Positions 18,777 to 29,474 of a stretch of DNA of 64,000 nt are shown here, in pieces (position 1 is the stretch's first letter; each line of letters starts with the position of its first letter). Location: the NCBI RefSeq assembly GCF_003390395.1, contig NZ_QUOV01000001.1:3286001-3350000 (forward strand). The letters run 5' to 3'. A program made the position numbers and the translations under genes. The DNA comes from Thalassotalea euphylliae (lineage in GTDB: Bacteria; Pseudomonadota; Gammaproteobacteria; Enterobacterales; Alteromonadaceae). Below the pieces are notes generated by a model. That model saw only the letters and a program-made list of their open reading frames with translations, searched no databases and was not told the DNA's origin.

Positions 18777-19054
18777 ATACCAATTGAAATAAATACTTAA
18801 GCATTCAGCGAGAATTAAAAGTCTCAGAGGCAAGGCATTGATTGCAGAGAGTGGTCGTTCCTTTTTTTGCATGGAAAGCAAAATCAATAACGATGTATAT
18901 GAGCCTTTTAAACTCGCCCTTAGGGAGCGTGTCAGCGTCGAGATAACTTCGCCCAATTGATGAGATGTAGAATAACTATATCAACAAAAATTTGGCTTGT
19001 TCTCCCAACGCTGACAGCGCTCTGAATTCCTCAATTAATTAATCCAATTGGTAT
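18777..19054. mobile_element. ATACCAATT-type MITE, family 2 copy C
   Basis: A 278-bp element that begins ATACCAATTGAAATAAAT and ends ATTAATCCAATTGGTAT. Parts of the interior (GCGAGAATTAAAAG and GAGCCTTTTAAACTCGCCC) match copy A in the opposite orientation. It lies between the ribBX stop codon (19069) and the hairpin at 18741-18766. The rest of the gap, 18509-18740, is the upstream region of the chemoreceptor gene. Confidence 0.78.
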
Positions 19055-19068
19055 AAGTCTTATCTAAT

Positions 19069-20178
19069 TTACTCTGCAAGATACTCAACCACTTCTAGAC
19101 CAAAGCCCGATAGTGAATGATATTTGGTTTGTGAGCTCAATAAACGCATCTTGCTAACACCTAAGTTCGCTAAAATTTGCGAACCGACACCAACGTTACG
19201 CGAACCAATATGGCGCTTCACTTCTTTGATAGTCTCGCCAGCATCAAGCTTGGCGTATTTTTCAACTTGCTCAATTAAGCTTTGCGGTGACTCGTGCTTA
19301 CCCAGTAACACCAATACACCACCTTCTTCAGCAATGCGCTCTAACGCTTTGCCAATTGGCCACTTATTGATGCTATCGCGCTGGCTAAATAATAGATCGC
19401 GGAAAGTGTTTTCCAAATGCACACGTACTAGGGTAGGCTCTTCAGCTTTGATTTCGCCTTTGGTCAGTGCGAAGTGTGTTTGGCCGTCAATGGTGTCTTT
19501 AAAGACCGTTAAATCAAAATCACCAAAAGCGGTTGGCAGCTTACACTGCGAAATACGCTCAATCGTAGTTTCATTGGCATTGCGGTATTCAATTAAATCG
19601 GCAATAGTGCCCATTTTGATACCGTGCTTTTCAGCAATTTTTTCTAAATCAGGACGACGCGCCATGGTGCCGTCTTCATTCAAAATCTCAACAATCACCG
19701 CTGCTGGCTCTAAACCGGCTAAGCGCGCTAAATCAACACCTGCTTCGGTATGACCGGCACGGTTTAGCACACCACCGTCTTTAGCAATCAACGGGAAAAT
19801 ATGACCCGGCTGCACAATTGAGTTTTGATCGGCATCTTTTGCCACTGCCGCTAAAATCGTGGTTGCGCGATCCGCTGCTGAAATCCCCGTTGTTACACCC
19901 TCAGCAGCTTCAATTGATACGGTAAAGTTAGTGGTAAACTGCGCATCATTCTTTTCTACCATCAAAGGTAACTTAAGCTTTTGACAACGCTCAGCCGACA
20001 TAGGTAAACAAATCAAACCACGACCGTGGGTAGCCATAAAGTTAATCGCTTCTGGCGTTACCAACTCGGCAGCCATAATGAAGTCACCCTCATTCTCGCG
20101 ATCTTCATCATCCATCAAGATCACCATTTTACCGAGCTTGATGTCATCAATAATTTCTTGTGGCGTATTTAATTGCAT
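19069..20178 (-). CDS. ribB: 3,4-dihydroxy-2-butanone 4-phosphate synthase with degenerate GTP cyclohydrolase II domain (RibBX type)
   Basis: A 369-residue protein. Residues 1 to about 200 are a complete RibB domain, with the acidic [17 protein letters not shown] motif and the conserved HGRGLICLP and [14 protein letters not shown] segments. RibB converts ribulose 5-phosphate to the four-carbon riboflavin precursor. The C-terminal half is RibA-like in fold position, but the three zinc-binding cysteines of GTP cyclohydrolase II are absent: the family pattern HSEC...C-D-C is replaced by [16 protein letters not shown]. It should therefore lack cyclohydrolase activity, as described for RibBX of Shewanella and Vibrio. 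It is the last gene of the nrdR-ribD-ribE-ribBX group; no ribH follows. Confidence 0.9.
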   Translation of the reverse strand: MQLNTPQEIIDDIKLGKMVILMDDEDRENEGDFIMAAELVTPEAINFMATHGRGLICLPMSAERCQKLKLPLMVEKNDAQFTTNFTVSIEAAEGVTTGISAADRATTILAAVAKDADQNSIVQPGHIFPLIAKDGGVLNRAGHTEAGVDLARLAGLEPAAVIVEILNEDGTMARRPDLEKIAEKHGIKMGTIADLIEYRNANETTIERISQCKLPTAFGDFDLTVFKDTIDGQTHFALTKGEIKAEEPTLVRVHLENTFRDLLFSQRDSINKWPIGKALERIAEEGGVLVLLGKHESPQSLIEQVEKYAKLDAGETIKEVKRHIGSRNVGVGSQILANLGVSKMRLLSSQTKYHSLSGFGLEVVEYLAE

Positions 20179-20202
20179 AGCTGCCTCTTGTTTAGCCTTT
20201 CG

Positions 20203-20859
20203 TTACTTAATAAAGCCACTGCGTGCTAGTAAGTCATGACTAACACCAGAGGAAGTGGTTGGCTGATGGGATTTTGTTAATAAACGCTCGATATAACGAG
20301 CAACCACATCAACTTCAATATTGAGCTTAGTGCCGACTTGGTAGTCAGCGATGATAGTTTCTTGCGCTGTGTGTGGCACAATCGTTAAGCGGAATTGGTC
20401 ACTGGCAAGGCTGTTAACCGTTAAGCTTACGCCATCAATGGTAATAGAGCCCTTTTCCGCGATATAAGGGGCGATATCCGCCGCCATCGTAATCCAATAA
20501 TCCCAGCTATTACCTGATTGCGTAATCGACGTTACTTCTGCCACCGCATCAACATGGCCTGAGACCATATGACCACCAAAGCGTGTTGTTGGTAGCATGG
20601 CTTTTTCCAAGTTAACCTTTTGGCCTACTTGATAATTCGCAAAGCCGGTACGTTTTAAGGTTTCGTTTGAAACATCTGCGGTAAAGCTGCTATCGCTATA
20701 GTGCACGACCGTTAGGCATATACCATTGGTGGCGATTGAGTCGCCTAATTTGACATCTGCCATGTCTAATTTACCGACATTTACGGTAATCGCAGCCCCT
20801 TGCTGGTTCATTTGAATCGCCGCGATGGTGCCCACAGCTTCAATAATTCCGGTAAACAT
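20203..20859 (-). CDS. ribE: Riboflavin synthase alpha chain
   Basis: A 218-residue protein with the expected internal duplication: [12 protein letters not shown] starts the first lumazine-binding domain, and the second begins around [15 protein letters not shown] (about residue 98). It dismutates two molecules of 6,7-dimethyl-8-ribityllumazine to riboflavin. Both [13 protein letters not shown] and the matching [14 protein letters not shown] strands are present. The gene lies 57 bases after ribD and 24 bases before ribBX. The gene is called ribE in the B. subtilis-derived naming and ribC in E. coli. Confidence 0.95.
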   Translation of the reverse strand: MFTGIIEAVGTIAAIQMNQQGAAITVNVGKLDMADVKLGDSIATNGICLTVVHYSDSSFTADVSNETLKRTGFANYQVGQKVNLEKAMLPTTRFGGHMVSGHVDAVAEVTSITQSGNSWDYWITMAADIAPYIAEKGSITIDGVSLTVNSLASDQFRLTIVPHTAQETIIADYQVGTKLNIEVDVVARYIERLLTKSHQPTTSSGVSHDLLARSGFIK

Positions 20860-20916
20860 ATCTTTTCTCTTTACGTTATAAGCTCAATAACTTACCGCGC
20901 TTAGCTTTGACAAAGC

Positions 20917-22053
20917 TTAACGACTAGTAAATTGCGCGGTCACTTTAATATCTGTGCCAACCATAGTGACATCACGAATATTAAGCGCCTTTGCTTGCTT
21001 AAGTTTTGTAATACTTGGCATTGCGCATAAGCCTTTGCCATCAGCGCCCATCAATTTTGGGGCTTGATACAAGATTAATTCATCTACCAAGTTTTGTTCG
21101 ATAAACGCACCAGCTAAGCGCTGACCCGACTCAAGTAAAATATCGTTTAAGCCAAGCGTGCCTAGATAAGCCAACGCTGCCGCTAAATCAATTTTTCCAT
21201 CGTGTTCTTTTATCGCTACTTGGCTGACAAAATGCGGCCAGTCTTGCTCATTTTCAACCTTAGTTCGCAGTAAAATGACGGGATGAGGAGATTCGAACAT
21301 CGGCAAGTCTGGTGTTAAACGCTGCTGACCGTCAATCACTACTCGCACTGGCTGACGTAAAACCTCTACAGGATAGTCGCTGGCAAGTAAGCCAAGCTCT
21401 TGATGTCGCACGGTCATTTTCGCACCATCCATTAACACAGAGTCAGCGCCCGTCAGCACAGCACAGCTTTGCGCGCGTAAACGTTGCACATCTTTACGTG
21501 CTTCTGGCGAGGTAATCCACTGACTTTCACCAGATGCCATTGCAGTTTGACCGTCCAAACTGGCTGCAAGTTTACAACGAACATAAGGCATTTGGGTGCG
21601 CATTAATTTAAGAAAGCCTTGATTGAGCTGCTCGGCTTCATTAGCAAGCAAGCCATAGGCTGTTTCAATACCAGCAGCTGCGAGCATATCAAGGCCACGA
21701 CCAGCAACTTGCGGATTAGGATCAACGTTAGCAGCAATCACTTTTGCCAAGCCGTTATCAATCAAGGCCTGTGCACAAGGTGGAGTGCGACCAAAGTGTG
21801 AGCAAGGTTCCAATGTGACATACGCTGTAGCACCACGTGCCTGCTCACCTGCTTCACGCAATGCATGAACTTCAGCATGTGGCGTACCCGCTTTTAGATG
21901 CGTACCTTGGCCAACAATTTGACCGTTGTTAACAATGACACAACCAACACGAGGGTTAGGCGAAGTGGTGTAATGCCCTTGTTTTGCCAGCTTTATGGCT
22001 AGCGCCATATATTGATGATCTTGGTTGCTAAATTGTGTCAACGTTGTTCTCAA
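20917..22053 (-). CDS. ribD: Bifunctional riboflavin deaminase/reductase RibD
   Basis: A 378-residue enzyme with two domains. The N-terminal deaminase domain has the zinc-binding HAEVHALREAG (His about residue 60) and PCSHFGRTPPC motifs. The C-terminal reductase domain starts at about residue 157 (MPYVRCKLAASLDG) and contains ILLESGQRLAGAFI. Together they deaminate and reduce the pyrimidine intermediate of riboflavin synthesis. The start is TTG at 22053 with AGG nearby; starting at the later Met would remove the first helix. It lies 75 bases after nrdR. Confidence 0.94.
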   Translation of the reverse strand: MRTTLTQFSNQDHQYMALAIKLAKQGHYTTSPNPRVGCVIVNNGQIVGQGTHLKAGTPHAEVHALREAGEQARGATAYVTLEPCSHFGRTPPCAQALIDNGLAKVIAANVDPNPQVAGRGLDMLAAAGIETAYGLLANEAEQLNQGFLKLMRTQMPYVRCKLAASLDGQTAMASGESQWITSPEARKDVQRLRAQSCAVLTGADSVLMDGAKMTVRHQELGLLASDYPVEVLRQPVRVVIDGQQRLTPDLPMFESPHPVILLRTKVENEQDWPHFVSQVAIKEHDGKIDLAAALAYLGTLGLNDILLESGQRLAGAFIEQNLVDELILYQAPKLMGADGKGLCAMPSITKLKQAKALNIRDVTMVGTDIKVTAQFTSR

Positions 22054-22128
22054 TCAAACCTAACTTAAACTTTAAAATACGCCTTAAAATAAGCTTAAAT
22101 ACAGAATTCAAGATTCTATTTTATGCTG

Positions 22129-22584
22129 TTACTTCTCATCGCCCAGACGAGCAATCTCTTCACCGAACTCTTTGATATCTTCAAATGAACGATATACCGA
22201 GGCAAACCGAATATAAGCAACTTTGTCGAGTTCTTTGAGCTGTTCCATAATTAAATTACCTAGCATTTCTGAGTCTAGCTCGCGCTCACCGGTTGCACGT
22301 AATTGCGATTTAACCTTATTTACCGACAGCTCAATTTTTTCGATGCTAACAGGTCGCTTTTCCAGCGCTCGTTGCAAACCACTGCGCATTTTGTCTTCGT
22401 TAAACGGCTCTCTTGAGCCATCGCGTTTAATAATGCGCGGCATCACCAATTCGGCAGTTTCAAAAGTGGTAAAACGCTCATGACACTCGCTACATTCGCG
22501 GCGACGCCTGATTTGATGGCCATCAGCCACAAGTCGTGAATCGATCACCTTAGTATCAGTTGCAGAGCAAAAAGGACAATACAT
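22129..22584 (-). CDS. nrdR: Transcriptional repressor NrdR
   Basis: A 151-residue protein with the zinc ribbon [17 protein letters not shown]...[17 protein letters not shown] at the N-terminus and an ATP-cone domain after it ([18 protein letters not shown]). It senses the ATP/dATP balance and represses ribonucleotide reductase operons. Location directly upstream of ribD is the usual arrangement in gammaproteobacteria. The length is normal (149-155). Confidence 0.96.
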   Translation of the reverse strand: MYCPFCSATDTKVIDSRLVADGHQIRRRRECSECHERFTTFETAELVMPRIIKRDGSREPFNEDKMRSGLQRALEKRPVSIEKIELSVNKVKSQLRATGERELDSEMLGNLIMEQLKELDKVAYIRFASVYRSFEDIKEFGEEIARLGDEK

Positions 22585-22690
22585 GAAATCGCTCGATAGG
22601 TTATAAATTGTCGAGCATTTTAATCGAAAACAAACAGTTAAGCGAAAGCTTTATGATGCCTTTTATCGCAATTAGGCGAGTAAATGATAT

Positions 22691-22730
22691 AACACACCGA
22701 AAACAGCAAACTAGCAGCACTCGGTGTGTT
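22691..22730 (-). terminator. Hairpin downstream of acs
   Basis: AACACACCGA (22691-22700) and TCGGTGTGTT (22721-22730) pair perfectly across a 20-base loop. The tail is not T-rich, so termination strength is uncertain. Confidence 0.5.
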
Positions 22731-22749
22731 TAGTTTCCTAGGAAACTAA
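22730..22749. repeat. Perfect 20-bp palindrome downstream of acs
   Basis: TTAGTTTCCTAGGAAACTAA is self-complementary over its full length. It directly follows the hairpin at 22691-22730 and ends 15 bases from the acs stop. It could be part of a compound terminator or a protein site. Confidence 0.6.
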
Positions 22750-22764
22750 GGTAGGAATGAAAAA

Positions 22765-24708
22765 CTAGCCGTGGACTATACGGTTGTTAATCAGGTCTTC
22801 AACTACACTTGGATCTGCTAAGGTCGAGGTATCGCCCAAGTTTTCAAGCTCATTTTCCGCTATTTTACGCAAGATACGGCGCATGATTTTACCAGATCGT
22901 GTTTTTGGTAAACCCGGCGCGAATTGAATGTAGTCAGGCTTAGCGAAGCGACCTAGCTCTTCTGAGACCAAGGCTTGCAAATCTTCGGTAAGGGATTGCT
23001 GACAATCAACTCCCGACATCAAGGTGACATAGCAATATATGCCCTGCCCTTTGATTTCATGCGGATAGCCAACCACGGCTGCTTCAGCCACTTTGGGGTG
23101 CAAGACCAATGCACTTTCGATTTCCGCTGTTCCTAATCGGTGACCGGAGACATTAAGCACATCGTCAATACGGCCAGTGATCCAGTAAAAGTCATCGACA
23201 TCACGCTTGGCCCCGTCACCAGTAAAGTAGTAGCCTGAATATTGGCTAAAGTAGGTATCAAAAAAGCGCTGATGATCACCATATACAGTGCGCATTTGTC
23301 CAGGCCAGCTGCCAGTCATTACCAAGCGACCACGAGCTTCACCTTCAAGGACGTCGCCCTCTTTGCTGACAATCGCTGGTTTTACACCAAAAAATGGTTT
23401 GCCCGCCGCTCCTGGTTTCATATCGACAGCACCTGGTAGTGAGGTAATTAAAATGCCGCCAGTTTCAGTTTGCCACCAAGTATCAACGATTGAACAGCGG
23501 CTTTGGCCAACCACTTCATAATACCAGTGCCAAGCCTCAGGGTTAATTGGCTCGCCAACCGTGCCTAACAAACGAATACTTGAGCGATCATGCTTTTCTA
23601 CCAGCTCATCACCTAGCCCCATTAGTGCACGTATTGCCGTTGGTGCGGTATAGAAAATATTAACCTGATGTTTCTCACACACCTGCCAGCATCGCCCTGC
23701 ATCTGGATAAGTCGGCACACCTTCAAACACTAAGGTTGTTGCACCATTGGCCAATGGGCCATAAAAAATATACGAATGACCCGTTATCCAGCCAGCATCT
23801 GCAGTACACCAATAAATCTCACCCTCTTGGTAATCAAACACATATTTATGCGTCATTGCAGCATACAAGATATAACCGCCACAGGTGTGCAGTACACCTT
23901 TGGGTTTACCGGTTGACCCTGACGTATAAAGAATAAATAAAGGGTCTTCAGCGTCCATCACTTCCGGCTCACAAGTTGGCTCGTAGTGATTAATCACTTC
24001 CTGATAATTGACATCTCGCTGATCTTGCCAGTTAACTTCAACGCCAGTACGTTCAACCATGATCACCGAGTGGACATCGGGGCAATCAACCAGCGCTGCA
24101 TCAACATTTGCTTTTAACGGTATTTTTTTACCACCACGAACGCCTTCATCAGCAGTGATCACCACCTGACAGTCAGCATCTAGTACACGTGCTTTTATCG
24201 ATTCGGTAGAAAAACCGCCAAACACCACTGAGTGCACCGCACCAATACGTGCACAAGCGAGCATGGCATAGCCCACTTCGGGGATCATCGGCATGTAAAT
24301 ACAAACTCTATCGCCTTTGCTAACACCGCGAGCTTTTAACAAATTAGCCAAACGACAGACGTTATCGTGCAACTCTTGATAGCTAACTCGAAAGTCATCA
24401 GTTGGCTCATCGCCTTCAAAAATAATGGCCGTTTGGTTTGCTTTACTCGCTAAATGGCGGTCGATACAGTTGTAGCTAACATTGAGTTGCGCCCCTTTAA
24501 ACCAACTGATGTCTGCGGTTTGATAATCAACCTCAGAGACTTTTTCCCAAGGTTTATACCAATCAATAAATTGCTCCGCTTGTTCAGCCCAAAATACATC
24601 TGGTTGTTCAATCGACTGCTGATACATTTGCTGATATTTATCGGCGTTAATATGTGTATTTTGTGTTGCCTGTGGTGATACCGGATACCGGCTCAGTAGT
24701 TCCTTCAT
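22765..24708 (-). CDS. acs: Acetyl-coenzyme A synthetase
   Basis: A 647-residue AMP-forming enzyme that activates acetate to acetyl-CoA. The P-loop [19 protein letters not shown] (about residues 263-281), WWQTETGG (about 413-420) and the C-terminal [13 protein letters not shown], whose lysine is the acetylation-controlled catalytic residue, are all intact. Length is typical (652 in E. coli). It is monocistronic. Confidence 0.96.
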   Translation of the reverse strand: MKELLSRYPVSPQATQNTHINADKYQQMYQQSIEQPDVFWAEQAEQFIDWYKPWEKVSEVDYQTADISWFKGAQLNVSYNCIDRHLASKANQTAIIFEGDEPTDDFRVSYQELHDNVCRLANLLKARGVSKGDRVCIYMPMIPEVGYAMLACARIGAVHSVVFGGFSTESIKARVLDADCQVVITADEGVRGGKKIPLKANVDAALVDCPDVHSVIMVERTGVEVNWQDQRDVNYQEVINHYEPTCEPEVMDAEDPLFILYTSGSTGKPKGVLHTCGGYILYAAMTHKYVFDYQEGEIYWCTADAGWITGHSYIFYGPLANGATTLVFEGVPTYPDAGRCWQVCEKHQVNIFYTAPTAIRALMGLGDELVEKHDRSSIRLLGTVGEPINPEAWHWYYEVVGQSRCSIVDTWWQTETGGILITSLPGAVDMKPGAAGKPFFGVKPAIVSKEGDVLEGEARGRLVMTGSWPGQMRTVYGDHQRFFDTYFSQYSGYYFTGDGAKRDVDDFYWITGRIDDVLNVSGHRLGTAEIESALVLHPKVAEAAVVGYPHEIKGQGIYCYVTLMSGVDCQQSLTEDLQALVSEELGRFAKPDYIQFAPGLPKTRSGKIMRRILRKIAENELENLGDTSTLADPSVVEDLINNRIVHG

Positions 24709-25271
24709 ATCCTGACTCTTATTGTTTTAATATATGGTTGTAATAGCTTGTTGTAATCGTTTGTTTTTATTATTTTTGATAGTGGATAAAAACGTCTGCG
24801 CTAACTGTTCATTTATGTTTGTTTTTGTGTTTACTCTCGTGCTGTATTCGAATGCTTTGGGCTCATTCTTAATCGCTTTGTATAAACTATCATCAAATTA
24901 TCATTAGCACTACACCTTGACTTCTGTCTGTACTAATACAGCAATACACCTATTCACCCTTGCCGAATAGCAACCTATTCCGCTCCTCATTGGAATGCCA
25001 TTCGACCACTAACCTAGCAAGTGACATCAGCTAATTTTATGAAGTTTTTGTTTAACTATTTATCTAACTAATTATCTAACTAAAAGGTTCGTTGCAGATT
25101 TCTAGTTTTAGAATTTTTCCCAACCGCACCATTGCTGCATTTAAAGTGCAAAAAAGCAGGAAAAGTCAACAGGATATATTAGCGAATCGGAACACTACTT
25201 TTAGCATCAAAACTTCTCAAAATTGAAATTTATGTTCTACAGTTTAGATAGCTAAAATTAGAGGACAAAGT
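24709..25271. other. Intergenic region between divergent acs and chemoreceptor genes
   Basis: 563 bases without a supported gene. It should hold the promoters of acs (minus) and of the operon starting at 25272 (plus). A direct repeat TATCTAACTA occurs twice near 25060-25083. I see no convincing CRP, sigma-54 or sigma-28 site, and no RNA gene. Confidence 0.6.
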
Positions 25272-26891
25272 ATGAATTTTCTTTATCGACTTTCTATTGC
25301 TCAAAAAATTTATTTGATACCAGTAATAGGCACGATCAGTTTTACCATTTACCTCGCCCTCTCCATTTTTAATGCCACTAACAACGTTGAACAGCTTTCT
25401 CGGGTTAAAGACGTTCAGTTTCCTGTCGTCCAGTTATCTGAAGCTGCTGCCGTTGATATCGTTAGGCTATCAGAAATCCTCAATGCTGCGGTAACCACCG
25501 GAGATGAAGATGGTATTGCTTCAGCAGACGAGTTATCAGAAAAGATCATCGATTCGATCACCCAAATAGGTTCAACTGACCAGCAGTTTATATCTGATCA
25601 GCAAAGCCTGTTAAACGACTTCAATAGCTATTATCAACAGGCTAGAACGCTGAGCAGTGGCATGATCAATGACACCATAGATTTTGAAAAACTGCCTGAA
25701 ATGGGTAAAGCCATGAACGCCGCCTTTGAGCAGGCAAAAGGTGGACTGGTAAGCTTTAATAAAACGCGAGTACAAGAATTTGAGCAGGCAATTACCGATG
25801 CTAATAGCTCCGCAGAAACCTTAGTTAATATTGGGTTTATTGTCGGTATTATTACGATTATTCTGCTATTTGGCACCGCAATACCGATTATTTCAGGCAT
25901 TAGATCGTCGTTATCGAGCGTAGTTAATTCTTTGCAAGACATCGCAGAGGGTGAAGGAGATCTAACGGTACGACTAAACTCGAAAAGCAGCGATGAAATA
26001 GGTGAGCTTGTTAATCGCTTTAATATGTTCATTGAAAAGCTGCAGAACACCATCAAACAAGTCGTCGATATCGCCTTACCGCTTTCGCAAATGGCAAACT
26101 CTGTCAGTGCTAACGCGGAGCAAACCAATACCATTACTCAACTCCAACAAGATGGTGCACACAACACCAAAGCCGCTGTTGACGATTTAAATCACAGTGT
26201 CAAAAGCGTTGCTGATAGTGCCGCCTTAGCTGCCGATACAGCAACACAAACTCGTACAATTTCTACCGAAGGTGCTGATGTTGTTTCCAAGACAGTTGAA
26301 ACAATTCACCAACTGGCGAAAACCGTCGAAGATTCCTCCGAAGTCATTGACCACCTAGACAGTGACGCTAACCAAGTAGGCGTTGTACTTGATGTGATCA
26401 GGGGCATTGCCGAACAAACTAATTTATTGGCGCTTAACGCAGCAATAGAGGCGGCTCGAGCGGGCGAGCAAGGACGTGGTTTCGCCGTTGTTGCTGATGA
26501 AGTGAGAACACTGGCCTCTAGAACACAAGACTCGACGGTTGAGATTCAAACCACCATTGAAAAGCTTCAACAAGCTGCCCGTAAAGCTGTAGGAGCAATG
26601 AGCAATGGTCGATCGTTGGCGGAAAGCAGTGTTGAACAAGTGACCATGGCGGGCACTTCGCTTGCAGAGATTACTACATCAGTTTCTCAAATCAGTGAAA
26701 TGACCACCAATATAGCTCACGCCACAGATTCGCAATCACAAGCTGCAGGCCAAATCGTGTCGCATGTAGACGATATCAGCCAAAGTACTAATCAAACTCA
26801 CAGTGCTTCTCAAGAATTAGCATCAGTGAGTAGCGAATTAGCGGGCTTAGCACACAACTTAGAAATTATTGCCAAAGGCTTTAAGGTTTAA
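25272..26891 (+). CDS. Methyl-accepting chemotaxis protein (porin operon)
   Basis: A 539-residue chemoreceptor with two membrane helices (about residues 13-33 and 187-209), a periplasmic sensor of about 150 residues, a HAMP domain (about 211-263) and a signalling domain with the conserved tip [31 protein letters not shown]. The start ATG at 25272 has AGAGGA seven bases upstream. It lies 76 bases before two porin genes and a PstS-like gene in the same direction, so receptor and porins may respond to the same solute. The ligand is unknown. Confidence 0.9.
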   Translation: MNFLYRLSIAQKIYLIPVIGTISFTIYLALSIFNATNNVEQLSRVKDVQFPVVQLSEAAAVDIVRLSEILNAAVTTGDEDGIASADELSEKIIDSITQIGSTDQQFISDQQSLLNDFNSYYQQARTLSSGMINDTIDFEKLPEMGKAMNAAFEQAKGGLVSFNKTRVQEFEQAITDANSSAETLVNIGFIVGIITIILLFGTAIPIISGIRSSLSSVVNSLQDIAEGEGDLTVRLNSKSSDEIGELVNRFNMFIEKLQNTIKQVVDIALPLSQMANSVSANAEQTNTITQLQQDGAHNTKAAVDDLNHSVKSVADSAALAADTATQTRTISTEGADVVSKTVETIHQLAKTVEDSSEVIDHLDSDANQVGVVLDVIRGIAEQTNLLALNAAIEAARAGEQGRGFAVVADEVRTLASRTQDSTVEIQTTIEKLQQAARKAVGAMSNGRSLAESSVEQVTMAGTSLAEITTSVSQISEMTTNIAHATDSQSQAAGQIVSHVDDISQSTNQTHSASQELASVSSELAGLAHNLEIIAKGFKV

Positions 26892-26967
26892 TTGGAATTT
26901 AGACTGCGTAGTTTATTCTCGCGTAGAGCCGTATCTCGAAAACCAGTACCTAAAAAGGTTAGTAAAT

Positions 26968-28155
26968 ATGAAAGCACGATATTTGACGATGGCAATCATA
27001 GCAACCTTGCCCTTTTCTCAGGCACTTGCTCAGATTGACTTTAATGGCTTTGGCTCTGTTAGAGCAAGTTATTCAGACTCTGATTTTGGGGCTGCTCCCT
27101 TTAGATACCTTGAAGAAGGCGAAGTCACTTTTAAAGGAGAGTCTTTATTTGCGCTGCAAGCAAGAAGCGAATTAGGTGAAGGTTTGTCGGCGACGGTTCA
27201 ACTGTTTGCAGAAGGTCGTGATGATTTTGATGTTGAGGCAAGATGGGCATACCTTAGCTATCAGCTCAACGATACTCATCAGTTGCATGTAGGAAAACTC
27301 GCCAACCCCATATTTCATCAATCAGAATATGAAAAAGTTGGCTATGCGCATAATTTTTCAAGATTACCGACTGCCGTCTACGTGGATTTCGAATTTGCGA
27401 CCATGGAAGGCATATCACTCGGCAGTCAATTTAGTTTGGGAGATAGCGATTTAACGCTAGAAACCAAGCTGTCTTATGGCAGCTGGGACGGTGAGGTTTT
27501 TATCGCCTCCATTCGCAATAATGTGCCACTCGGCTTTGATAACCTGTTCTCGCTCAACTTAACGCTATCCAGTGATTGGTGGAAGCTTTTTGCCGGCACA
27601 TTTATCACCGAAATAGATGGTGAACAGGTAGACCAGCAAAGTATTTTACCGGCTGTTCAAGGTAGTATTGAATTAGCCTTGGCACAGGGTGCTACTCAGG
27701 CCGATGTCACTACCTACACTGATGCGATCACATGGGATGAAAAAGATGCCATGTATTGGTTTGCTGGATTTGGCATCGACTACAACAACATTTTATTGGA
27801 CGCGGAATACGTCAACTATGTTATAGACGACTCTTCAGATGCAGAAAATGACGCTTGGTATGTCGCGCTTGGTTATCGATTCAATGAATTTGTGGTGACC
27901 ATACACACCGAAGAACAAACCCAAGACAGAGACTTTAGCATTCTTAACAATGTGCAATCCCCCGTGCTTTTAGCCAGCGGCCAACGGGTCATCAGCTCAT
28001 TAGCCTTTACCGAGTTTGATGCCTCTGGCATTACGCTACGTTACGATTTTCATCCGAGTGCAGCATTCAAAATTGATTACCTAAAAGGCGAAAACACTCG
28101 TACCGATATCGGCGACTATTCAATCGTTTCTGCGGGCATTGATTTTATTTTTTAA
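26968..28155 (+). CDS. Outer-membrane porin-like beta-barrel, paralogue 1
   Basis: A 395-residue protein with a signal peptide (MKARYLTMAIIATLPFSQALA, cut before QIDFNGF) and alternating patterns typical of a beta-barrel, ending in the aromatic terminus DFIF used by the BAM machinery. I cannot name the family with certainty. The ATG at 26968 is preferred over an upstream in-frame start at 26869 because it follows an AAAAAGG site and begins the signal peptide. About two thirds of residues look identical to the next protein, so the two are tandem duplicates. Confidence 0.78.
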   Translation: MKARYLTMAIIATLPFSQALAQIDFNGFGSVRASYSDSDFGAAPFRYLEEGEVTFKGESLFALQARSELGEGLSATVQLFAEGRDDFDVEARWAYLSYQLNDTHQLHVGKLANPIFHQSEYEKVGYAHNFSRLPTAVYVDFEFATMEGISLGSQFSLGDSDLTLETKLSYGSWDGEVFIASIRNNVPLGFDNLFSLNLTLSSDWWKLFAGTFITEIDGEQVDQQSILPAVQGSIELALAQGATQADVTTYTDAITWDEKDAMYWFAGFGIDYNNILLDAEYVNYVIDDSSDAENDAWYVALGYRFNEFVVTIHTEEQTQDRDFSILNNVQSPVLLASGQRVISSLAFTEFDASGITLRYDFHPSAAFKIDYLKGENTRTDIGDYSIVSAGIDFIF

Positions 28156-28271
28156 GTGATAAGGGTGAAAGCGCAAAACAAAACACAGTCGATAAAAATT
28201 ACGGATAAGAATCACGAATGAAGTGACTCGATAATTGAGCAAATCATTATTATTACCGAAAAGGGCAATTT

Positions 28272-29465
28272 ATGATGAAAAAACGATATTTGACGACGGT
28301 CATTGCCGCTTTAATGTGTTCTCCTCATGCATTAGCGCAAATAGAATTCAACGGTTTTGGCTCAGTTCGAGCCAGCTATTCGGATTCTGACGAGGGTGCT
28401 CCCCCCTTTACTTACCTAGATGAAGGTGAGGTCACCTTTAAAGGCGAGTCCTTGTTTGCCTTGCAAGCGCGAGGAGAGCTAGGCGAAGGCCTGTCAGCAA
28501 CAATTCAACTTTTCGCAGAGGGCCGAGAAGACTTTGATGTTGAGGCAAGGTGGGCATATCTTAGCTATCAAATTAACGACATACACCAAGTACACATAGG
28601 TAAGCTCGCTAACCCAATCTTTCACCAATCCGAATATGAAAAAGTTGGTTACGCACACAACTTTTCGCGACTGCCAACAGCGGTTTATTCGAATTTCGAA
28701 TTTGCCACAATGGAAGGTATTTCACTAAACAGTCAGTTTTCACTCGCTGATGGAGATTATACCTTAGATACCAAATTATCTTTTGGTAATTGGGATGGCG
28801 GCTTGTTTCTATCAGCTATTGGCGGTGAAGTTCCTTTAGCACTAGATCAAATAATCTCGTTGAACCTCACCTTATCCAGCGATTGGTGGAAGGTGTTTGC
28901 CGGTGTTTTCGGCGCCGAAATTCAAGCAGAGCAGTTTGACCAAGCAGTGGTGTTGGCAAGCGTTCAACCGGGTATTGATTTAGCCCTTGCTCAAGGGGCA
29001 ACCACCAGTGATGTTAATAACTTTATTAACGGTTTGGGCTGGCACGAAAAAGATGGCCTTTACTGGTTTTCCGGTTTTGGCATCGACTACAATAATATAT
29101 TGCTTGATGCGGAATATGTTAGTTACGGTGTAGAAGAATCTTCTGACTCGACAAACGAAGGTTGGTACGTCGCACTTGGTTATCGCTTCAACGAATTTGT
29201 TATTACTGTTCACGCAGAAGAACAAACACAGGAAATTGACTACAGTGAGGGACTATCTGGGGTGCAATCGCCAACTTTATTGGCAACGGGGCAAACTTTT
29301 ATTGAGGTGTTAGGGCAACCAGAATTTGATGCGGTTGGCATTACACTGCGATATGATTTTCATCCCAATGCAGCATTCAAAGTCGATTATATTAGTGGAG
29401 ATCATACTCGCCCAGATATAGGTGATTACTCTATCATGTCCGCTGGCATTGATGTTGTTTTCTAG
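28272..29465 (+). CDS. Outer-membrane porin-like beta-barrel, paralogue 2
   Basis: A 397-residue protein with a signal peptide ending ALA before QIEFNGFG and a barrel-type C-terminus (AGIDVVF). It is a tandem copy of the preceding gene: VRASYSDSD, EGEVTFKGESLFALQAR and VGKLANPIF-type stretches are shared. The middle third (loops near residues 155-260) has diverged, suggesting changed surface loops. Two ATG codons (28272 and 28275) could serve. It is nine bases from the PstS-like gene. Confidence 0.78.
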   Translation: MMKKRYLTTVIAALMCSPHALAQIEFNGFGSVRASYSDSDEGAPPFTYLDEGEVTFKGESLFALQARGELGEGLSATIQLFAEGREDFDVEARWAYLSYQINDIHQVHIGKLANPIFHQSEYEKVGYAHNFSRLPTAVYSNFEFATMEGISLNSQFSLADGDYTLDTKLSFGNWDGGLFLSAIGGEVPLALDQIISLNLTLSSDWWKVFAGVFGAEIQAEQFDQAVVLASVQPGIDLALAQGATTSDVNNFINGLGWHEKDGLYWFSGFGIDYNNILLDAEYVSYGVEESSDSTNEGWYVALGYRFNEFVITVHAEEQTQEIDYSEGLSGVQSPTLLATGQTFIEVLGQPEFDAVGITLRYDFHPNAAFKVDYISGDHTRPDIGDYSIMSAGIDVVF

Positions 29466-29474
29466 GAGCTCATT

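Noticed and set aside
24709..25271. CRP or sigma-54 sites upstream of acs.
   Set aside because: No sequence reached a convincing match to TGTGA-N6-TCACA or to the GG/GC boxes of sigma-54.
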